From positions 62,001 through 126,000 of the forward strand of contig NZ_JAIUZY010000012.1 in NCBI RefSeq assembly GCF_020171625.1: a stretch of 64,000 nt of DNA, written 5' to 3'. Source of the stretch: Salipiger bermudensis. GTDB lineage: Bacteria; Pseudomonadota; Alphaproteobacteria; Rhodobacterales; Rhodobacteraceae. The notes beneath the pieces are model-generated. The model made no database searches. It was not told the origin of the DNA and was given only the letters and a program-made list of their open reading frames with translations. The position numbers and the translations under genes are program-made. Numbering within the stretch: the stretch's first letter is position 1; the number at the start of each line of letters is the position of its first letter. Shown one piece after another: positions 59,563-64,000 of this stretch.

Positions 59563-60279
59563 ATGAAGACACCAACGATGACAGGCGCGTACGACATGAT
59601 GCGGCAGGACACGACGATGGGGCGCCCGATGGCCTCGTCGCGGATCTATGACGATCTGCGGCAACGCATCCTGTCGCTGGACCTTCCGCCGGGCACCGCG
59701 CTGACCCGCGCCGATCTCGCGCGTGAATACGATGTCAGCCAGACCCCGCTGCGCGACGCGATGCAGCGGCTCGACCAGGATGGGCTGATCCGCATCTACC
59801 CGCAGTCCAAGACGCTGGTGACGCGCATCAACCTCGCCCAGATCCGCGAGGCGTTGTTCCTGCGTCAGGCGCTCGAGACCGAGGTGGCCATGAAGCTCGC
59901 CCGCGAGCCGTCACCCGAGACCATCGACCGCCTCAGGGAGGTGATCGCCATGCAGCGCCTGGTCGCGCCCGACCAGGCCAAGCTGCGCCGCTTCCAAGAG
60001 CTCGACGAGTACTTCCACTACGTCATGTTCGACGGCGCGGGGCATCCGAACCTGCACGCGCTGCTGCGCGCGCAGACCGGCGACATGGACCGCGTGCGGC
60101 GCCTGCAGACCCATTCCGAGGAACGGCTGGGCCTCATCCTCGAGGGACACGAGCGCATCGTCGCCACGATCGAATCCGGGGTCGTCGAGGACGCCATCCG
60201 CGAGATCCGTTTCCACACCTACAAACCCGACGACTGGGCCGATGAGTACCGCGCCCTGCACGAGGACTACTTCACCTGA
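59563..60279 (+). CDS. GntR-family regulator, FCD type, of the sugar-acid island
   Basis: A 238-residue (from this start) repressor-type protein. The winged helix at about residues 25-90 reads SRIYDDLRQRILSLDLPPGTALTRADLAREYDVSQTPLRDAMQRLDQDGLIRIYPQSKTLV. The FCD ligand domain contains LDEYFHYVMFDGAGHPNL and GHERIVATIE. It is divergent from the dehydrogenase operon. Several ATGs are possible (59518, 59563, 59578, later); all lie before the DNA-binding domain, and none has a strong ribosome binding site. Confidence 0.9.
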   Translation: MKTPTMTGAYDMMRQDTTMGRPMASSRIYDDLRQRILSLDLPPGTALTRADLAREYDVSQTPLRDAMQRLDQDGLIRIYPQSKTLVTRINLAQIREALFLRQALETEVAMKLAREPSPETIDRLREVIAMQRLVAPDQAKLRRFQELDEYFHYVMFDGAGHPNLHALLRAQTGDMDRVRRLQTHSEERLGLILEGHERIVATIESGVVEDAIREIRFHTYKPDDWADEYRALHEDYFT

Positions 60280-60363
60280 CACCCGGCCCGCCCGGGCGTC
60301 GCCAGGCACACCAGCATCATCGAAGGAGAGCGCGGACCACGCCGGTTCGCGAAGGGAGAGATC

Positions 60364-61269
60364 ATGTCCAACGCACTCGAGCACACCACCGGCCTGCACA
60401 TCGTGGCGCAGACGCCGTTTCTCGACGACGGCACGCTCGACCTGCCTAGCATCGACACGCTATCGGCCTTCTACTACCGCCACGGCGCGCAGGGTCTGAC
60501 CGTGCTCGGCGTCTCTGGCGAGGCGCAGAAACTGACCGTCGACGAGACCATCGCCGTCGCCGCCCGCTACGTCGCGGCGGCCGACGGGCACCGGATCATC
60601 GCCGGGGTTTCGCACCCCAACCTCGCCACGCTCGTTGAAGTCACGGCGCAGGTCATGGCCGAGGGGGCCGACGCGGTGATGATCTGCCCGCCCTCGGGCA
60701 TCCGCACAGACGAGGACCTGATGCGTTATTTCGATGCGGTCTTCTCACGCATCGGTGACGTGCCCACGGTGCTGCAGGATTTTCCGGCCTCGTCCGGCGT
60801 GATGATGTCAGTGCCCGCACTCGACCGGCTGATCACCGCCTTCCCGCAGATCGGCGTCATCAAGGAAGAGGACTCCCCCTCCCCCACCAAGATCACCCGA
60901 ATGCGTACCGAGCTGTCGCGGCCGGTGCGGATCCTGACCGGCAACAACGGCCAGTTCTTAGTGCAGGAGATGGAGCGCGGCGCCGATGGCCCCATGGCCG
61001 GCTTCTCCTACCCGGAGATGCTGTCGGGCGTGTACGATCTGATGACCGCAGGCAAGCGGGCCGAGGCGCATGACCTCTTCAACCGCTACCTGCCGCTTCT
61101 GAAGCACGAGGCGCAGGGCCAGTGGGGAATCGCGCTGCGCAAGGAGATGATGCGCCGGCGGGGCGCCCTGACCTCGAACGCACTGCGCGGGCCGGGGCCG
61201 AAGCTCACCGAGGCGGACTTGGCCGAGCTCGACTTCCTCGTCGGGCGCATGGACCTGCCGCAGGGGTGA
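60364..61269 (+). CDS. DapA-family lyase/dehydratase, possibly 2-keto-3-deoxypentonate dehydratase
   Basis: A 301-residue TIM-barrel protein. The Schiff-base lysine lies in IGVIKEEDSPSPTKI. At the usual catalytic YN(x)P site the sequence is VLQDFPASSG, so the tyrosine is replaced, as in some L-2-keto-3-deoxyarabonate dehydratase relatives. That enzyme would act between the IlvD/Edd dehydratase and the semialdehyde dehydrogenase. An aldolase giving pyruvate and glycolaldehyde is an alternative. GGGAGAG precedes the ATG. Confidence 0.8.
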   Translation: MSNALEHTTGLHIVAQTPFLDDGTLDLPSIDTLSAFYYRHGAQGLTVLGVSGEAQKLTVDETIAVAARYVAAADGHRIIAGVSHPNLATLVEVTAQVMAEGADAVMICPPSGIRTDEDLMRYFDAVFSRIGDVPTVLQDFPASSGVMMSVPALDRLITAFPQIGVIKEEDSPSPTKITRMRTELSRPVRILTGNNGQFLVQEMERGADGPMAGFSYPEMLSGVYDLMTAGKRAEAHDLFNRYLPLLKHEAQGQWGIALRKEMMRRRGALTSNALRGPGPKLTEADLAELDFLVGRMDLPQG

Positions 61270-61319
61270 GCCCCGTACGGCAGCGGCGAGAGGCGCGGCC
61301 CGATTGCCGCGCCCTTCGC

Positions 61320-61643
61320 TCATGCCTTCGGCGTGAAGAATGGCACCGGCGCCAGGAGTTGGTTGACCTGCGAGACGAGGTAGCCGGCCTCGGCGCTTTT
61401 CCTGAGGTAGGCCTGCCAGTCCGGGTCCGCCGCGAGGGACTTCCGCCTGGCCGCCCGGTCGGCGCTGTCTGCATAGCACCAGACATGCACGTAGGAATTC
61501 ACGTCCCCGGTCTCGACCGCGCCGTAGACCACGGGCTCGCCAAGGTGACGGCGCTGCACGTCAAAGCCGTGCTCGCCGTAGAGCGCGAGGTGGTCCTTGA
61601 TGGTGCCAGGACGGCAAGAATAGGTCCGATGGTCGTATAGCAT
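61320..61643 (-). CDS. NIPSNAP-family protein
   Basis: A 107-residue alpha/beta-barrel ferredoxin-like protein with the family opening YDHRTYSCRPGTIKDHLALYGEHGFDVQRRHLG and VWCYADSADRAARRKSLAADPDWQAYLRK. Biochemical roles in bacteria are mostly unknown. The ATG at 61643 has GGAGGAA at proper spacing; an earlier in-frame ATG does not. It sits between the DapA-family gene (convergent) and the tctC promoter (divergent). Confidence 0.85.
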   Translation of the reverse strand: MLYDHRTYSCRPGTIKDHLALYGEHGFDVQRRHLGEPVVYGAVETGDVNSYVHVWCYADSADRAARRKSLAADPDWQAYLRKSAEAGYLVSQVNQLLAPVPFFTPKA

Positions 61644-61705
61644 GTCGGTTCCTCCAATCATTTCAAGGTTTTGCCACGATCTCGCCGGCGTGACCCCAAG
61701 GAGGC

Positions 61706-61744
61706 TTGCCAGCTTCGCGTGAATTCATATAGTAATGTATTAGT
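61706..61744 (+). promoter_or_regulatory. Promoter of the TTT transporter genes with operator palindrome
   Basis: TTGCCA (61706-61711), a 16-nt spacer and TATAGT (61728-61733) form a promoter candidate. AGTAAT-GT-ATTAGT (61731-61744) overlaps the -10 and is the same 14-bp palindrome type as at 59477-59490. The leader from here to the tctC ATG is about 160 nt. Confidence 0.6.
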
Positions 61745-61907
61745 TGGACAGGGCGCAAGCACCACCAGCGAATCCGGCCCTTGTGGCCCGGGACCCACGG
61801 AGGGGGGAGCTCAGAGCGCGCCAGCGCCGTGGCACGGGTCGGACGGTCAGATCAAAAGAAGCCGGGAAGGCATCGCCGGTCCCGGACAGTCCAGGAGGAG
61901 ACACACC

Positions 61908-62879
61908 ATGAACCGCAGCTTCATCGGCGCCCTTGCCGCCATCACCACGGCCCTCGTGCCTGTTGCCGCCCTTGCGGAATACCCCGAGCGCGATGTGCGC
62001 ATGGTGGTTCCGTGGGGCGCCGGCGGCGGCACCGACGGCATCGTGCGCAAGGTGACCACGCTGGCCGAGGACGCGCTCGGCGGCACCATCTACGTCGAGA
62101 ACATCGAGGGCGGCAACTCGGCCACCGGCGTCGGCCAGGTGATGAGCGCACGTCCCGACGGCTACACGCTCGGCACGCTGACCTATGACAGCATTGTCAC
62201 GGTTCCGTGGCAGGGCATGCTGCCGAGCTACCAGATGGACAAGCTCGACCTCATCGCCCGCATCACCAGCGAAGCCGACGCCATCATCGTCGACGCCGAG
62301 TCCGACTACCAGACGCTCGACGACCTGATCGCCGCCGCCGAGGCCGACCCGGGCAACGTGCGCGTCGGCGTGCAGAACCTCGGCGGGCGCGTACACCTGA
62401 CCCTGCTGCAGCTTCAGCAAATCACCGGTGCCGAGTTCCGCATCGTCTCCTACCCCGGCGGCGCGGCCCCGCAGAAAGAGGCGCTGCTCTCCGACGAGGT
62501 GGACGTGGTCCTGACCTCGCTCGGCGACTTCGCCAACCTGATCGAGGACGGCACCGCGCGCGGCATCGTTGAGTTCTCGGACGCCAAGAACCCGACCTAC
62601 GACGTGCCGACTGCCGAAGAAGCGGGCATCGACCTGCTCAACGGGTCGTTCATCGTGCTGGTCGCGCCGGAAGGCACTCCCGAGGACGTGGTGGCCTCGA
62701 TCGAGGCGGCCTATGAGGAGGCCTACAACTCGGACGAGTTTCAGGACTGGCTGGGCACGATGGGCGTGACGCCGAACTGGTTGGCGGGCGACGAACTCGA
62801 CACCTGGGCGGACGAGACGGCGCAAGGCCTGTTCACGCAGATGGATGCCCTGGTCGAAGCCGGCGTGCTGAACAAGTAA
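61908..62879 (+). CDS. Tripartite tricarboxylate transporter receptor, TctC/Bug family
   Basis: A 323-residue periplasmic binding protein with a signal peptide (SFIGALAAITTALVPVAALA) and the Bug-family pattern YPERDVRMVVPWGAGGGTDGIVRKV, then GYTLGTLTYDS. It collects a carboxylate for the TctAB permease encoded downstream. The shared operator with the sugar-acid operon suggests a sugar acid as ligand. The start is the ATG at 61908 after AGGAGGAG. Confidence 0.93.
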   Translation: MNRSFIGALAAITTALVPVAALAEYPERDVRMVVPWGAGGGTDGIVRKVTTLAEDALGGTIYVENIEGGNSATGVGQVMSARPDGYTLGTLTYDSIVTVPWQGMLPSYQMDKLDLIARITSEADAIIVDAESDYQTLDDLIAAAEADPGNVRVGVQNLGGRVHLTLLQLQQITGAEFRIVSYPGGAAPQKEALLSDEVDVVLTSLGDFANLIEDGTARGIVEFSDAKNPTYDVPTAEEAGIDLLNGSFIVLVAPEGTPEDVVASIEAAYEEAYNSDEFQDWLGTMGVTPNWLAGDELDTWADETAQGLFTQMDALVEAGVLNK

Positions 62880-62958
62880 GCGGCCCCGTTTCATCCCAGC
62901 AGCCATGACAGGCGGCATCGGAGTCCAGCTCCGGTGCCGCCCCTATACGGAGACCAAG

Positions 62959-63432
62959 ATGGCCGACCGCGCGCCCCTTCTCAGGACAGGTGTCCTGCTG
63001 CCCCTCTTCTTCCTGATCGTCACGACCGTCTACCTGGCAGCCGCCTTCGACATCCGCTCGCAGTTCGCTGCCCCCGGCGAGATGAGCCCGCGGTCGGTGC
63101 CGATCCTGATGGCCTGCCTGATGTATGTCGCCCTCGCGGTGGTGTTCGTCGGCGAGTTCCGAAAACCCACCGCCGACGGCCCCGCACGCGAGATGCTGCG
63201 CCCGGCGCTGGTGATCGTTGCAACCGCAGGCTACATCGCCCTCTTCCGCCCGCTGGGCTACTGGCTGGCGACGCTGCTGTTCACCTCGGCGCTGTTCGGC
63301 ATATTCCACTTCCAGCTGCGCAAGCCGCTCATGTTCGCGATCTACGCCATCGGCGTGACGGCCCTGTTCTACGGGCTCTTCGCCGGCATCTTCGGCGTGC
63401 GCCTGCCCACCCTCGCCGAGGGGGTCTTCTGA
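62959..63432 (+). CDS. Tripartite tricarboxylate transporter small subunit, TctB family
   Basis: A 157-residue inner-membrane protein with four predicted transmembrane helices (LLPLFFLIVTTVYLAAAFDI; PILMACLMYVALAVVFVGEF; PALVIVATAGYIALFRPLGYWLATLLFTSALFGIF; MFAIYAIGVTALFYGLFAGIFGV), the TctB layout. It has the C-terminal ...FAGIFGVRLPTL ending. The ATG at 62959 follows GGAGA; a start further upstream lacks a site. Its TGA overlaps the tctA ATG. Confidence 0.9.
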   Translation: MADRAPLLRTGVLLPLFFLIVTTVYLAAAFDIRSQFAAPGEMSPRSVPILMACLMYVALAVVFVGEFRKPTADGPAREMLRPALVIVATAGYIALFRPLGYWLATLLFTSALFGIFHFQLRKPLMFAIYAIGVTALFYGLFAGIFGVRLPTLAEGVF

Positions 63433-64000
63433 TGGACATCTTCGCCAATATCCTCGGCGGTATGAGCGCCCTTGCCGATCCCTACGTCATCGCGTTCATG
63501 GTCGGCGGCTTCCTCGTGGGCACCTTCTTCGGCGCAATGCCGGGTCTCACGTCGGTGCTGGCCATCGCGCTGCTGCTGCCGATCACCTACACGATCGACG
63601 TGGTCCCGGCATTGGTGATGTGTGCCTCGATCTTCATGGCCGGGATGTACTCCGGCTCGATCACCGCGACCACCATCAACATTCCGGGCGCCCCCTCCTC
63701 GATGATGACGGCGCTCGAGGGCAACGCGCTGATGAAGAAGGGCTTCGGCGCCAACGCGCTTGGTCACGCGGCGCTTGGCTCGATGATCGGCGGCGCCATT
63801 GGCGCGGTGCTGCTCATGGCCTTTATGCCCATCGCCGCAGAGATCTCTCTGCTGATCCGTACACCGGGCAAGTTCTCGTTGGTGCTCTTCGCGCTGGTCG
63901 TCATCGTGATCGTCGACAAGAGCAACATCGCCAAGGGCTTCGTCGCAACGCTGCTCGGGGTGATGATCGCCACCGTCGGCATCGACGTGCTCCAGCCGAT
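63432..64000 (+). CDS. Tripartite tricarboxylate transporter large subunit, TctA family (partial)
   Basis: The first 189 residues of a large polytopic permease, cut off by the window edge. The TctA signature is clear: VGTFFGAMPGLTSVLAIALLLPITYTIDVVPALVMCASIFMAGMYSGSITATTINIPGAPSSMMTALEGNALMKKG. It forms the transport pore with TctB. It starts in a TGATG overlap with tctB. The full protein would be about 500 residues. Confidence 0.94.
   Translation, partial: MDIFANILGGMSALADPYVIAFMVGGFLVGTFFGAMPGLTSVLAIALLLPITYTIDVVPALVMCASIFMAGMYSGSITATTINIPGAPSSMMTALEGNALMKKGFGANALGHAALGSMIGGAIGAVLLMAFMPIAAEISLLIRTPGKFSLVLFALVVIVIVDKSNIAKGFVATLLGVMIATVGIDVLQP

Overview
The window is high-GC DNA from an alphaproteobacterium, most likely a marine Rhodobacteraceae (roseobacter-type) organism. 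The signs are FlbT/FlaF flagellin control, MucR/Ros regulators, MotE, a MotA/MotB motor, TRAP and tripartite tricarboxylate (TTT) transporters, and tightly packed operons with ATGA overlaps. No rRNA, tRNA, CRISPR array or replication gene was seen. The density of accessory catabolic islands and transposase remnants would suit a plasmid, chromid or genomic island, but the sequence does not prove this.

Layout. (1) 0.2-6.9 kb: a FadR-type GntR regulator faces a minus-strand operon for arabinose-containing oligosaccharides: GH51 alpha-L-arabinofuranosidase, ABC ATPase, binding protein and two permeases, closed by a clear terminator. (2) 7.1-8.1 kb: decayed pieces of IS110, IS5 and IS30 transposases. 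(3) 8.3-17.8 kb: a MarR-controlled TRAP transporter and a set resembling CoA-dependent, beta-oxidative hydroxycinnamate degradation: CoA ligase, hydratase, short-chain dehydrogenase, amidohydrolase-type hydrolase and acyl-CoA dehydrogenase. (4) 18.1-51.1 kb: a large flagellar cluster with MS/C-ring, rod, hook, filament and rings, two flagellins, FlbT/FlaF, MotA/MotB/MotE, an RpoH-like sigma factor, two MucR-type proteins, two OmpR-family regulators without an obvious phosphorylation site, and several unassigned proteins. The genes fliI, fliE, fliQ, fliR, flhA, flhB, flgB and flgC are absent and must lie elsewhere if the flagellum works. (5) 51.1-51.4 kb: another IS5 remnant and a 22-bp perfect palindrome. 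(6) 51.4-64.0 kb: a sugar-acid (pentonate or hexarate) island with an IlvD/Edd dehydratase, two DapA-family enzymes, an oxoglutarate-semialdehyde-type dehydrogenase, two hydroxyacid dehydrogenases, a TPP enzyme, a GntR regulator, a NIPSNAP protein and a TTT transporter whose tctA runs off the end.

Regulation visible in the DNA. A FadR-type palindrome lies at the arabinofuranosidase start. Two tandem GTTAT-N5-ATAAC sites precede marR. A shared 14-bp palindrome overlaps the -10 elements of both sugar-acid promoters. A TATCCTTG/CAAGGATA motif recurs through the flagellar block. The two flagellin genes share a 50-nt leader hairpin that shows a compensatory base-pair change, a plausible FlbT target. 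Stem-loops follow both complete binding-protein genes that sit inside operons.
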